This document shows, in pieces, positions 8,589 through 19,136 of a DNA stretch of 36,748 bases. Source of the stretch: Pseudovibrio sp. JCM 19062 (lineage in GTDB: Bacteria > Pseudomonadota > Alphaproteobacteria > Rhizobiales > Stappiaceae); the NCBI GenBank assembly GCA_001310715.1, contig BAXV01000035.1, forward strand, positions 1 through 36,748, read 5' to 3'. The first letter of the stretch is position 1; every line of letters starts with the position of its first letter. Under the pieces are notes generated by a model. That model saw nothing but the letters and a program-made list of their open reading frames with translations, was not told where the DNA came from and ran no database searches. A program made the position numbers and the translations under genes.

Positions 8589-8611
8589 GAAAATTCAGCT
8601 GACGCCAAGAC

Positions 8612-8780
8612 TTACTTGATCTTGGTTTCCTTGAACTCAACGTGCTTCTTTACGACTGGGTCGTATTTACGCTTCACCATTTTTTTCGGTCATGGTGCGG
8701 GAGTTCTTTTTGGTTACGTAGAAGAAGCCGGTGTCCGCAGTAGACTGCAGCTTGATCTTAATGGTGGTCGCCTTGGCCAT
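8612..8780 (-). CDS. rpmG: 50S ribosomal protein L33, one-base frameshift
   Basis: The product starts [27 protein letters not shown] and, after the shift, ends [21 protein letters not shown], the standard 55-residue proteobacterial L33 of the large ribosomal subunit. The frame breaks at a run of seven T (8670-8676) where six would restore ...[10 protein letters not shown]. The span is 169 bases instead of 168. AGGA lies nine bases before the ATG. Next to divK/pleD is its usual place in Hyphomicrobiales. A frameshift in so short a conserved gene argues for sequence error. Confidence 0.9.
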
Positions 8781-8909
8781 CGCTAAGGATCCTGTCTGTT
8801 TTCGGCTTTTTTTTGAAGTAGCCGGTTGTTTTGTTTGTCCCGGTGGCACCCTCACACCTTCGCATCGGGCAGGGTGCGCTTCCGGTGAAACTTTGGGAAT
8901 TCAGGGCGC

Positions 8910-8937
8910 ACATTACTAATCACGGGGCTAAAGTCAA
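8910..8937 (-). promoter_or_regulatory. Candidate sigma-70 promoter of rpmG
   Basis: On the minus strand TTGACT (complement of 8932-8937) is followed after 16 bases by TAATGT (complement of 8910-8915). It lies about 130 bases upstream of the rpmG start and overlaps the spacer after the MFS gene. The -35 is good, the -10 weak. Confidence 0.35.
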
Positions 8938-8943
8938 GATGCA

Positions 8944-10110
8944 TTAGGGGGCTGAGCCCAGTCTTGTCCCCCTTATCAGGCATATAATTACATAAGCGCC
9001 AAGGAAACCTGCAAAGAGCAGAGGAAGGCCCGCAGCCCCCCACGTGGATAGGGCAAGACCGGTGGAGGCGGGGCCAACCAATTGTCCAAGGGAATACATC
9101 AGGACGAAGGCTGCATTGGCGGATGCTAGATTGGCGCCATCAAAGCGTGCACCAAGGTGGGTGAGACCAATGGTATAGAGCCCGGCGACCACGCCGCCCC
9201 AGACAAACAGCAGGGCGCAAAGCCCATAAAAGCTATCTGAAAGCGGGATCATAAGCATGGAGCCAAGGACACCAAAAGCGCCGCAATAGATGAGCATGTG
9301 ACGGCGATTCATGCGGTCTGATAGCATCCCGAGCGGTATTTGTAGGACCATGCTGCCTGCCGCCATGGCAGAGACGAGCAGTGTGGCTGCTTGTGGAGTC
9401 AGGCCGATTTTGAGCCCGAACAGAGGAAGCAGAGAGATGGATGACTGTTCCACCACTCCAAAGGTGAAGCCAGCCATTGTTGCCGCCGGAGCTATCCACA
9501 AAAAGGTATAGAGCTTTGAAGTGGCTTTGCTTTTGATTCTGGGGGCGGCATTGAAGCCAATGAGCACTGGCAAGGCCGCAATGATGATACCTGCGCCAGC
9601 CAGAAGGAAGGGCAGCGCGCCTGTTGTGCCGCCAACGGCAAGCAGTAGAGGCCCGGAGGTTAATCCCAGTGCAAGCACGGTGCGTATACGCCCATGAGGA
9701 AGCCTCTGTGCTTTGAGGGTGCCAGTGCGTTGATCCAGAACTCGGAAATGATGAAGCCGAGGTTGTTGCGCCGTGAAACAGCAGGCGCAGCGGGAACCAG
9801 GCCCAGAAGTTTTCCAGCAGAAAGAAAAAGGGCAAGGTGACGCCTGCAACCAACAGACTGATCAGGAGCGCCTGCGGTGTGCCCAGTCGGCGTGCGAGGT
9901 AGGGGCCAATAGGCGTGGCAACAATGGAGGCGACGCCAGCAAAGGCGGTGTTGATGCCAATCCATGTGTCACCGACGCGCGATACTCAAGCGTGAGTGCC
10001 AGCAGAGGAAGGCTTGCGGAGAGTGACAGACCGACCGCGGTGATCGCGGCGATGGCGGCAATGATACCGCGAATTTGCGTGGCGGAGAGGGAACCCGATA
10101 GCTGAAGCAT
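8944..10110 (-). CDS. MFS transporter, frameshifted
   Basis: The frame begins MLQLSGSLSATQIRGIIAAIAAITAVGLSLSASLPLLAL, a first transmembrane helix. After shifts near 9967, 9775 and 9690 it continues through a full set of hydrophobic helices: FAGVASIVATPIGPYLARRLGTP, then LGFIISEFWINALAPSKHRG, and LGMLSDRMNRRHMLIYCGAFGVLG, a typical MFS loop signature. The spanned length of about 389 residues is normal for a 12-helix permease, of the YcaD/sugar-efflux type. The substrate is unknown. It lies between rpmG and the Nudix gene, as in relatives. Confidence 0.8.
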
Positions 10111-10177
10111 TTATATTACTGCGTTTCAAGCTCGTGTTGAGCTGGGTTTTTTATTGCTTCTATCAGGAAATGGTCAA

Positions 10178-10219
10178 GGCGCAACACATGGCCTCACAGA
10201 GTGAGGTGATTGTTGCGCC
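10178..10219. repeat. Nested hairpin between Nudix and MFS genes
   Basis: The outer arms GGCGCAACA (10178-10186) and TGTTGCGCC (10211-10219) are perfect. Inside them CCTCAC (10192-10197) and GTGAGG (10201-10206) form a second stem with loop AGA. No T-run follows, so a classical terminator is unlikely; it may be a 3' stabilising structure of the Nudix transcript. Confidence 0.55.
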
Positions 10220-10233
10220 CTGTGTGATTGCAA

Positions 10234-10992
10234 TTAGATTTCTTCGCGCGCGAAGCCGTCGTTCTTCCAGTAGTAGTATGGCACTGGTCCGTCCGGAGAA
10301 AGCTCCGGGTCCTGGTTCAGGCGATTTTCAAGGTCGGTCAGCACAGCCAGTGTGATGCGTGGCAGATCGAGCTCTTTACACTGCTCGATTGGCAGCCACT
10401 GGAGTTCTTCCAGCTCTTCTGTAGGGCCGATGCCCGTTTCCAGCGTATGCGCAATCTGGTCTGCCCACACGGCGAAGAAACGCGCGTCAAAGCGGCGTGT
10501 TCTACCCGGAGGTGATTGCGCGGGCAACAAAACGCAGTGGTTCCAGATCCGGCTGAATACCGAGTTCGTCAAACGCTTCAAAACCGGGACCAACAGGCTC
10601 GTTGTTGCCTTCGGTTTTGGTGCCGATGAACAGGCCTGCTTCCTCGTAGGTTTCGCGAATGGCGGCGATAGCCAGTGCGCGCAGGCGGCTTTCGGTTTTA
10701 ATCTGCTTTTTGTCGTAGTTGAGCTTGGCGAGTACGTCCGGGTGATAGTCGCGGGTGTATTTTACGCGGCTGTCTTCGGAATCTACGCGGCCACCGGGGA
10801 AGACAAACTTGCCGGGCATGAACTTGTGCGCCATATGGCGCTTGCCCATGAGCAGGTACAGGGAGCCATCTTCCCTGCGGTCCAGAATAAGCAATGTGGA
10901 GGCGTCTTTAGGCCTCAAGGTTGAGCGTTCGGGTTGTTGTTTTCTTCCGTTCGCTCAACTTTGACTTCTTTCGTCAGGTCGTCTGTGGACAT
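10234..10992 (-). CDS. Nudix hydrolase, frameshifted
   Basis: The Nudix box is visible as GGRV...AIRETYEEAGLFIG (pattern GG...REtxEExGU) with an insertion between its halves, as in long Nudix proteins of Hyphomicrobiales. Before it comes STLLILDRR and MGKRHMAHKFMPGKFVFPGG, after it TRRFDARFFAVWADQI. I place the start at ATG 10992 (MSTDDLTKEVKVERTEENN), with AGAGG upstream and only three bases after the DUF983 stop. This requires one frame change near 10916 and a second near 10508. It probably hydrolyses a nucleoside diphosphate derivative; the substrate is unknown. Confidence 0.8.
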
Positions 10993-10995
10993 TCA

Positions 10996-11412
10996 TTACC
11001 TCTGATTGGCCCGTGTTGTGGCAAAACTAGGCGCTTTACCAGCTGTTGCAAAGCCATCCATACGTAGTGCCCATTGCAAACCAATCATCGCGCCCTTGAT
11101 GGGGCGCAGGAGAGCCAGAGACATGATGAGGGTCAAAGGCAGCCAGACGGCCATGTGGAGCCACATTGGCGGCACGTAGGCCATTTCTACCCATAAGGCC
11201 AGCAGAACAACGACGTGGCCAACGATAAAGATTGTGAAATACGGCGGTGCATCATCCGCGCGGTGGTGATGAAGTTCCTCACCGCAGGTGTCACAGGACT
11301 GATTCACGCTCAGGTAACCGTTAAAGACAGCGCCAGTGCCACAGGAAGGGCATTTACAGCGCATACCGCGCAGCACTGCTTCTCCGGTATTTCGATCTTG
11401 ATGGGTATTCAT
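10996..11412 (-). CDS. DUF983 membrane protein with zinc ribbon
   Basis: The intact 138-residue protein has two CxxC pairs near the N-terminus (CPSCG and CDTCG), followed by ADDAPPYFTIFIVGH, the DUF983 hallmark. Two hydrophobic helices follow (VVVLLALWVEMAYV and LHMAVWLPLTLIMSLALL). The function is unknown; members sit next to rnr and Nudix genes in alphaproteobacteria, as here. The stop TAA is three bases before the Nudix start, so the two are likely co-translated. Confidence 0.85.
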   Translation of the reverse strand: MNTHQDRNTGEAVLRGMRCKCPSCGTGAVFNGYLSVNQSCDTCGEELHHHRADDAPPYFTIFIVGHVVVLLALWVEMAYVPPMWLHMAVWLPLTLIMSLALLRPIKGAMIGLQWALRMDGFATAGKAPSFATTRANQR

Positions 11413-11475
11413 TTAGACCTGCCTTATCCGTCCAGTAAATGCAGGGGAATGCGCGTGAATTACGCGCTCTTCCGC

Positions 11476-13770
11476 TTATTTCCGTTTTTTTGACCGGCGT
11501 AACCCTTTTGGCTTGCTTTTGTTTCTTTCTTGCCAACTTGTGCTTTGCAACCCGTCCTGCTGCTTCGCCTTTGGATTTGCCGTTTGAGAGCATTTCAAAC
11601 CGTAAAGAGCCCGCAAACGGGGCGGCTTCTACCAGTTTTACCTGCACTGCATCGCCAAGTTGGTAAGTTTCACCAGTCGCTCTGCCCACGAGGGCATGAG
11701 CTGATTCTACATACTCGTAGTAATCCATACCAATGGTAGATGCAGGAATGAACGTCTGCGCCATTTTGTAGCAGTTTGACGAACATGCCGGATTTGGTCA
11801 CTCCGGCTATCCGGCCAGAGAATTCGGCACCAATACGCTCGCACAAATATAAGGCAATAAGGCGGTCGATTGTCTCGCGTTCGGCCAGCATCGCGCGCCG
11901 TTCTGCGGCAGAAATCTCCGCTGCAATGGCTGGCAGCTTCTCTTCAATCCCGTAGGGCAGGCCGTCATCACCAAGGCCGATGGCACGAATGAGGGCGCGG
12001 TGGACGATCAATCTGCGTAACGGCGAATAGGAGAGGTGAAGTGTGCATACGCTTCAGGTTCAGGCCAAAGTGCCCGATGTTGTCGGCGTTATACTCCGCC
12101 TGCGCTTGTGAGCGCAGCACCACTTCGGAGACCATGGTTGAGCTGGCGGTGTCCTTGAACTTGTCGAGGATGTTGTTGAACACAGAGGCGCGCAGGCCGC
12201 CAATGTGGGGCAGCTTGACGTTCAGCGTTGAGAGGAAGTCGCGTAGGTTCTCCAGCTTCTCCGGCGTTGAAGCATCGTGCACGCGGTAGAGCAGAGCGGA
12301 ATTGCGTTTTTCCAACTCTTCAGCAGCGGCCACGTTGGCCTGGATCATGCACTCTTCGATGAGTTTATGGGCATCCAGACGTTCAGGAACGACGATCTGG
12401 TCAACGGTGCCGTCTTCGTTCAGCAGAATACGGCGCTCGGGAATATCCAGTTCAAGCGGCTGGCGCTTGTCGCGGCCACGCTTGAGGATCTCATAGGCTG
12501 CCCACAGTGGTTGAAGCACGGGTTCCAGAAGAGGACCGGTTTTGTCGTCTGTGACCCCATCAATGGCCTTTTGGGCCTGCTGGTAGGAGAGTTTGGCGGC
12601 GCTGCGCATGATCACGCGGTGGAACGTGTGGGAAATCTTCCGGCCGTTCTTGTCGAAGACCATCCGTGTTGCCAGTGACGGGCGATCCTCGTTTTCGCGC
12701 AAGGAGCACAGGTTGTTGGAGATGCGCTCGGGCAGCATTGGAATCACGCGGTCGGGGAAGTAGACCGAGTTACCGCGCAGCAGCGCTTCCTTATCCATGG
12801 GAGAGCCGGGCGTCACATAGGCTGCGACATCAGCAATAGCGACGTAGACGATGCAGCCGCCATGGTTCTCTGGATTGTCGTCCAGCTGGGCATAGACCGC
12901 GTCGTCGTGGTCTTTTGCGGTGGCCGGGTCGATGGTGATGAGCGGGATCGAGCGCCAGTCTTCACGGCCTTTGATGCCCGCTGGTTTGATGTTTTCCGAT
13001 TCCGCAATCACAGTGCCAGGGAATTCGTTGCGAATACCCTGCGTGTGTAATGCGATTTCGGAGACGGCCATCTCCGAGGCGGTTGAGCCAAAGCGTTTGA
13101 CGATGCGGCCACGCGGGGTGCCGTATCTGCCGACTTTGTGGACCTCGATTTTGACGAGGTCGCCATCTTCAGAGTCCATCAGATCACGCGGATCCAAATC
13201 GACGGCGCGCTGTTTGCGGTCGACTGGTTCCAGCGTTGCTGCTTTGGTTGCTTTGTTGATGCGCAGAATGCCGAGGATGTCGGTGTCGTGGTTCTCCAGA
13301 CGCTTCATAGCGCGCACGATGTGCTTCGCTTCCGGCGTCCCTTCCTGATCGTCCAGCAGCTTCACAAGGGCGCGATCGCCGATGCCGGGGACAGGGTTGA
13401 ACTTGTTTTTGTTCTTTTGCGGCAAAACAAGTACGTTCGGCGGCTCGCCATGCTCTTCATCCCAGTCCATTGGTATGCCGAGAAGCTCACCGTCGGCGGT
13501 TCTGCTTGTGACTTTAACAACAAAGACAGGTGGGAGCGCGCCCGGACGCAGCATGCGTTTCTTGCGCTTTTCGATGTGACCGCTTTCAGCCAGATCTCTC
13601 AGCATTCGTTTTAGGGGGATGCGCGCTGCGCCGACAATGCCAAAGTGGCGGGCGATTTCGCGTTTACCAGCTTTGCCGGGATTGTCGGCAATAAACTTCA
13701 GAATGTCTTCACGGGAGGGCATTTCTGCCGGTCCCTTGTGTCGTTTTTCAGCGGCCTTTTTTCGGCTCAA
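11476..13770 (-). CDS. rnr: Ribonuclease R, frameshifted
   Basis: RNase R is a 3'-to-5' processive exoribonuclease. The N-terminal helix-turn-helix-like region (SREDILKFIADNPGKAGKREIARHFGI) precedes cold-shock domains and an RNB domain with the acidic cluster DPATAKDHDDAV and the block ISNNLCSLRENEDRPSLATRM. The S1 region (SGRIAGVTKSGMFVKL) follows. Frame changes are near 12047 and 12010 (each needs one more T), near 11761, and in a run of seven T at 11485-11491. With six T the protein would end ...RVTPVKKRK at 11476, a lysine-rich tail usual for RNase R, instead of running on into DUF983. The start codon is TTG at 13770. Confidence 0.9.
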
Positions 13771-13863
13771 TTTATCTCATCCAGTGCAGCACGTTGGCTG
13801 CGAAAAGGGGCTTCCGGTGACCGGAAGCCCATATGTTTCGTTATCCGGAGAGTAACGGGGCTC

Positions 13864-16656
13864 TTACCCCTTCTTCGCGTTGATCAGCTCAATTGCCTGT
13901 TCGCGGGTTACTTGCTCCGGGTCTGTTCCTTTTGGCAGGGAGACGAACTCCTTGCCCCATTTGATCCGAACGCCGAGACGGCCACTGTCGCGCAGTTCCA
14001 TCGCTCCGCCATCCGGATGGTCGCCAAGTTCTTTCAGGGCCCCTTTGGGCGCTGCTTTCTTGGCGGTTGTTTTCTTTGCTGCTGCCTTTTTGGCAGGTGC
14101 TTTCTTCTTGCCTTTTGTCGCCGCCTTTGCGTTTACAAGCTCGGTGGCCTGTTCCAGCGTGACAGCTTCAGGCGCAACATCTTTTGGCAGAGTTGCGTTG
14201 ATCTTTTCCCACTTTACGTAGGGGCCGTAGCGGCCACTGTATACGTTGATTGCGCCGCCATCGGGGTGGTCGCCCAACTCTTTGAGTGGCTTTGCGGCAG
14301 CGCCGCGACCACCGCCCTTTGCGCGTTTTTCGGCAAGCAGGGTTACAGCGCGGTTGATGCCGACGGTGAACACTTCTTCCGGGCTGTCCAGATTGGCGTA
14401 GGTGCCATCATGGAGCACAAACGGTCCAAACCGGCCCAGACCTGCGGAGATTGTTTTGCCATCTTCCGGGTGGGTGCCGACTTCACGTGGCAGAGAAAGC
14501 AGCTCCAGCGCTTTTTCCAGATCCAGATCGGCTGTACTCCAGCCGCGTGGCAGGGAAGAGCGCTTGGGCTTGGCTTCTTCACCTAGCTGTACATATGGGC
14601 CAAAACGGCCTGTGCGCAAGGAGACTTCCAGACCGGTTTCCGGATCAATGCCCAGCACCTGTGGTCCGTCTCCAGCTGCGCCGCCATCAGAATCCCCACC
14701 GGAGGTGAGCTGACGGGTGTAATCGCAGTGCGGCGGATTTTCGTTTGGTTCCTTGCCGTCTTTTTTTGTCTTTGTTGTAGTTGGAGCAGCCAACAAACGC
14801 GCCGAAGCGGGAGACTTTCAAAGACAGGCGACCGGTTTCACATTTTGGACATTTGCGCGGGTCGGAGCCGTCTTCCTTGTCCGGGAAGACGTGTGCCTTG
14901 AGGGTTTCGTTCAGGGCGTCCAGCACTTCGGTGTTGGAGCGCTTGATGACCTCGTCACAAATCTCATGGAACGGGTTCCAGAAGTCACGCAAGACAGCTT
15001 TCCACTCCAGCTCGCCAGCCGAGATTTTGTCGAGTTGGTCTTCAAGGCTTGCAGTGAAGTCATACTCCACATAGCGGTTGAAGAAGTCTTCCAGGAAGGC
15101 GATGACCAGACGGCCTTTGTCCTGTGGGATCAGGCGCTTCTTGTCCAGTTCCACGTAGCCACGGTCCCGCAGGGTTTGCAGTGTTGCAGCGTAGGTGGAC
15201 GGGCGGCCAATGCCCAGCTCTTCCATCTTCTTCACCAGTGTAGCTTCGGTGAAGCGTGGTGGTGGTTCAGTGAAGTGCTGGTTGGCTTCAATGCCCTTGC
15301 GACCAAGGCTGTCGCCCTGTTTCATAGGTGGAAGGCGTTTGCTTTCCTCGTCTTCCTCATCATCCTTACCTTCCTGATAAAGAGTGAGGAAGCCGTCGAA
15401 GCGGACAACGGAACCGGAGGCGCGCAGGGCAGCCTTCTTGGCACCGTTTGCAGCTTCAATGTCAACAGTGGTGCGTTCCAGAACGGCAGATTCCATCTGG
15501 GAAGCGATGGTGCGCTTCCAGATCAGCTCGTAAAGGCGTGCGCCGTCTTCATCGAGGAACTGTGCCATGTCACGTGGGTGACGGGACAGTTCTGTCGGGC
15601 GGATCGCTTCGTGCGCTTCCTGAGCGTTTTTCGCCTTGGACGTATACATGCGCGGTTTTTCAGGAACGTATTCATCGCCGTAGCGGGAGGCGATGACACT
15701 GCGTGCGCTTTGAATTGCTTCCGGTGCGATCTGCACACCATCGGTACGCATATAGGTGATCAAGCCGGTTGTTTCACCACCGATATTGGCACCTTCATAG
15801 AGCTTTTGCGCCACCTGCATGGTGCGGGCTGCTGCAAAGCCGAGCTTGCGGGAAGCTCCTGCTGAAGGGTGGAGGTGGTGAAAGGCGCATACGGATTGCG
15901 CTTTTGTGGCTTGCTCTCAACATTGCTGACAGAGAAGCTGGCACCTTCAAGCATCTGCTTGATTGTGGTGGCTTGCTGCTCGTTTTTAATGTCGAGGCGT
16001 GTGATCTTCTGGCCGTCAAAGTTGGTGATGCGTGCCTGACAGGTGCGTTTTCCGGTGTGTTCAGGTTTGCCAGAATGGACCAGTATTCCTGCGAGAGGAA
16101 TGTCTCGATCTCGTTTTCGCGCTGACACACAAGACGCAGAGCAACGGATTGCACGCGGCCTGCGGAGCGGCGCCCGGCAGCTTGCGCCACAGGACAGGAG
16201 AGAGGGTGAAGCCGACGAGATAGTCGAGGGCGCGGCGGGCCAGATAGGCATCAACGAGCGGCACATCCAGTTCGCGCGGGTTTTTCATCGCTTCGAGAAT
16301 GGAGCTTTTGGTGATCGCGTTGAAAACGACGCGCTCAACCTTCATGTCCTTCAGGACGCGTTTCTTTTTCAGTACTTCCAAGACGTGCCAGGAAATGGCT
16401 TCCCCTTCGCGGTCGGGGTCAGTTGCGAGAATAAGGCGGTCAGCCCCCTTCACCGCGCTGGCAATATCCGACAGGCGCTTTTGAGATTTGGAATCCACCG
16501 ACCAAGACATGGCAAAGTCGTCGTCGGGTAGTACTGAGCCGTCCTTTGGAGGTAGATCGCGTACATGGCCGTAGGACGCCAGAACTGTGTAGTCCTTGCT
16601 AGATACTTGTTGATGGTCTTGGCTTTCGCCGGTGATTCCACAATGACAACGTTCAT
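13864..16656 (-). CDS. topA: DNA topoisomerase I, frameshifted at five places
   Basis: This type IA topoisomerase relaxes negative supercoils. [19 protein letters not shown] opens the TOPRIM domain, followed by [20 protein letters not shown] with the metal-binding DPDRE. The catalytic tyrosine is in [11 protein letters not shown] four-cysteine zinc motif (CPKC...C) follows, then four C-terminal repeats of the form [10 protein letters not shown]...GRYGPYVKW and a lysine/alanine-rich linker. Frame changes: near 16605 (one more G needed), 16172 (one more C), about 16050, 15857 (one more base), and seven T at 14761-14767 (six expected). About 930 residues in total, normal for the order. Five lesions in a gene essential in most bacteria point to error. 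Confidence 0.92.
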
Positions 16657-17020
16657 TGATTTCCTGGCTTTCGCGTAAGTCTCGTCTTGGAATTGATAAA
16701 TCAAAAACCGTTTTATGAGTCGAACCGACACAATCGCGGCTGACTTCGCGGCTGTCAAATGGCCTTTTCAGATCGATTGGTCAAGAGCGGAAAAGCCTCT
16801 CCCTTAATTTCCTTGGGTCTGTTTTGGGTTGTCCTTGATAATTTACACAACCTAGGATATTTGAGATATTTGCTGTAACCCTCGGATTGCAAAGCGCTTT
16901 TTGTTTTCGGAGGCTTGTGTCATGGTTACATAAGAAGGTTAAAAAGCTTGTATAAATACCCGTCTCCGAAAAAAAGACAGATTAATCGAAACTCATGATG
17001 TTGCAGATTACTGCGCCAAA

Positions 17021-17179
17021 ATGTGTTGTGAATTGAGTGACATGGCACGATCTCACAAGCTGGATCTGCTGGGGTATCTGCTGATGCTGGCGCAGAAGGA
17101 AGCGGAAGCGCAGTCCGGTGCGGGGTTGATGAAGGATGGTCACGATCACACTCCGGCAGATACGGATGAGGTGGAGTAA
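17021..17179 (+). CDS. Small hypothetical protein (about 52 residues)
   Basis: A short frame begins at ATG 17021 (MCCELSDMARSHKLDLLGYL) or at the internal ATG 17042, and ends at TAA 17177-17179. The codons are GC-rich like the surrounding genes. The frame stays open upstream for about 28 codons (including ETHDVADYCAK) without an ATG, so a lost start is possible. The pattern of a hydrophobic LDLLGYLLMLAQKEAE helix followed by a charged tail resembles small hypothetical proteins of Hyphomicrobiales, but I cannot name a family. It converges on dprA with a 12-base gap. Confidence 0.5.
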   Translation: MCCELSDMARSHKLDLLGYLLMLAQKEAEAQSGAGLMKDGHDHTPADTDEVE

Positions 17180-17191
17180 CGCGCCGGGTGC

Positions 17192-18387
17192 TCATGCGGT
17201 GTCCCCATGTATAAGGGATAGTTTGTTGGGTTTGTGGCGTTCCAGACGTCCGGCGAGTTCAATTTCCAGAAGGATCAGCTGCAGCGTGGGGAGTGGTATG
17301 CCGGTAAAGCGGAGCAACTCATCCTGATCAATCGGTGTTTCACTTAAAGCATCGATGACTGATTGTCGTTCATGTTCGTTGGCAGTGTGTGGCGCTTTGG
17401 CGGTCTTAGGCTCGGCTTGATCGCGCGTTGGCCAGCTTAAGGCGGGGTCGTCAATTCCGGGATTAAGCGGCAGGGACATGGAGATCTTTGGTTCGATGAT
17501 CTCCAAGATATCCTCCGTGCACTGAATGAGTGCGGCGCCCTGTTGAATGAGTTTGTTTGCGCCGACAGATCGGGGATCAAGCGGTGAGCCGGGGACTGCG
17601 AGAATTTCGCGGTTTTGCTCCAGAGCGTACCTAGCCGTATGCAGAGAGCCGGATTTTTCTGCGGCTTCAATAAGAATAGTTCCCAAGGACATTCCCGAGA
17701 TTAAGCGATTGCGGCGGGGAAAATCGCGGGCGCGTGGGTTCCAGCCTATGGGCATTTCGCTGATTGCAGCACCGTTGGCCGCGATCATTGCTGAGAAGAG
17801 TTCCTGATTTTCTTTAGGATAGACGATGTCTATGCCACCGGCAAATGCTGCGATCGTTCCTGAGTTGAGGGCGGCCTGATGCGCTGCGCTGTCGATGCCG
17901 CGGGCTAGTCCGGAGATGATGGTGAAACCTTGCGAGGACAGATCTCCTGCCAGCTGTTTTGCAAATTTTGCACCGGCCACAGAGCAATTGCGGCGCCGAT
18001 GATGGCTAGCGTTTTTTTGCGTGCCGGTGAGTTCCTGCTGCAACGGGTCTCTGGCGCGGATGGCGAGCAGGGGCGGCGGTGCGTCAATCTCCCTGAGGAG
18101 TGGCGGGTAGGCAGGCTCTCCCATGGCGACGAGGCGGGCGCCAATCTTATAAAGGGAAGCCAGCTCGGCCTCTGCTTTGTCCTTAGAAAAAAAAGGCGAT
18201 AAGATTTCTTACCGCCTCTTCTCGAGAGTTCTGGCAGGGCATCAAGGGCTGCTTGTGCCGAACCGAAATGATTAAAGAGCTCGCGGAATGTTCTTGGTCC
18301 AACATTTTCGGAGCGGATCAGGCGAAGCCACGCAAGTCGCTGGGTATCACTAAGGTGTGGTGCCCGGCTTTTGGTGGCTGTCTCCAT
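17192..18387 (-). CDS. dprA: DNA-processing protein DprA, frameshifted
   Basis: DprA loads RecA on incoming single-stranded DNA during transformation. The N-terminal SAM-like region ([33 protein letters not shown]) leads into a Rossmann-like DNA_processg_A domain: [58 protein letters not shown] and [14 protein letters not shown]-terminal winged-helix region follows ([14 protein letters not shown]). Frame changes: a run of eight A at 18187-18194, seven T near 18012-18018 (six expected), and a missing C near 17993 that restores the frame. The last 5 bases before its start separate it from plsY, so the two form an operon. Confidence 0.88.
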
Positions 18388-18392
18388 TTAAA

Positions 18393-19010
18393 TCATCCCT
18401 TGGAACCGATCTTGCTTTCCTTGCCTTTCAGCAGACGGGCAATGTTCTCGTGATGTTTTGCCCATAGCAATACGCTGAGTAATCCCATCATTTGCGCAAT
18501 TTGGCTTTGATCGAAAGCCAGCAGAATAAAGGGAGTGACAAGACTTGCTACCAGTGCTGACAGGGAGGAGTACTTTGTGATGTAGGCTGTGGCGATCCAG
18601 ATGGCGATGAAGATGATGCCCACCGGCCAAAAGATGCCAAGCAGGATGCCGATATAGGTGGCAACGCCTTTGCCACCCTTGAACTTAAGCCAAACCGGAA
18701 AGATGTGGCCAAGGAAGGCACCCAGACCTGCAATCAGCGCCGCATCGCCGCCCATATACAGGTTGATGAGTACAACGGCGACTGTGCCTTTGAGGGCATC
18801 ACACAAAAGGGTGAGCGCAGCCAGCTTTTTGCTGCCGGTGCGCAGCACGTTGGTGGTGCCAATGTTGCCGGAGCCGATGTTCCGGATATCGCCATGGCCT
18901 GCCATTTTGGTGAAGAGCAGGCCGAAGGGAATGGAGCCTAATAGATAGCCAAAGGCCAATGCAGCCAGATAGTAGGGTAAATCAAAGGACCAGCTGATTG
19001 GATCAGGCAC
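18393..19010 (-). CDS. plsY: Glycerol-3-phosphate acyltransferase PlsY
   Basis: This intact 205-residue membrane enzyme transfers acyl groups from acyl-phosphate to glycerol-3-phosphate, the first step of phospholipid synthesis. The three family motifs are visible: [10 protein letters not shown] (21-30), [14 protein letters not shown] (46-59) and FKGGKGVAT (110-118). Several hydrophobic helices fit its five-pass topology. It lies just upstream of dprA and downstream of pyrC on the same strand, with a long hairpin between it and pyrC. Confidence 0.93.
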   Translation of the reverse strand: MPDPISWSFDLPYYLAALAFGYLLGSIPFGLLFTKMAGHGDIRNIGSGNIGTTNVLRTGSKKLAALTLLCDALKGTVAVVLINLYMGGDAALIAGLGAFLGHIFPVWLKFKGGKGVATYIGILLGIFWPVGIIFIAIWIATAYITKYSSLSALVASLVTPFILLAFDQSQIAQMMGLLSVLLWAKHHENIARLLKGKESKIGSKG

Positions 19011-19033
19011 GGGTATTCTCCAGTTGTTGCAGA

Positions 19034-19077
19034 TTAAAGCAGTAGGCCTTTCCTTGCGGACAGACCTACTGCTTTAA
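19034..19077 (-). terminator. Long hairpin between pyrC and plsY
   Basis: TTAAAGCAGTAGG (19034-19046) and CCTACTGCTTTAA (19065-19077) are a perfect 13-bp inverted repeat, with a small TCC/GGA stem inside the loop. The plus side ends in TTTAAAAC and the minus side in TTTAATC. Its place after pyrC and before plsY suggests a terminator, although the T-run is short. Confidence 0.6.
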
Positions 19078-19136
19078 AACTTTATCGTCTCGCGACGTCT
19101 TCTGCCATACCCGCCGGGCCGGATCAGACGTGCGCG

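Noticed and set aside
11354..11475. C-terminal extension of RNase R overlapping DUF983
   Set aside because: It exists only because a run at 11485-11491 has seven T; with six the protein ends at a lysine-rich tail and the overlap disappears.
16926..17195. Minus-strand frame opposite the small gene upstream of dprA
   Set aside because: It is the complement of the small gene, with proline/serine/histidine-rich shadow composition and no ribosome site.
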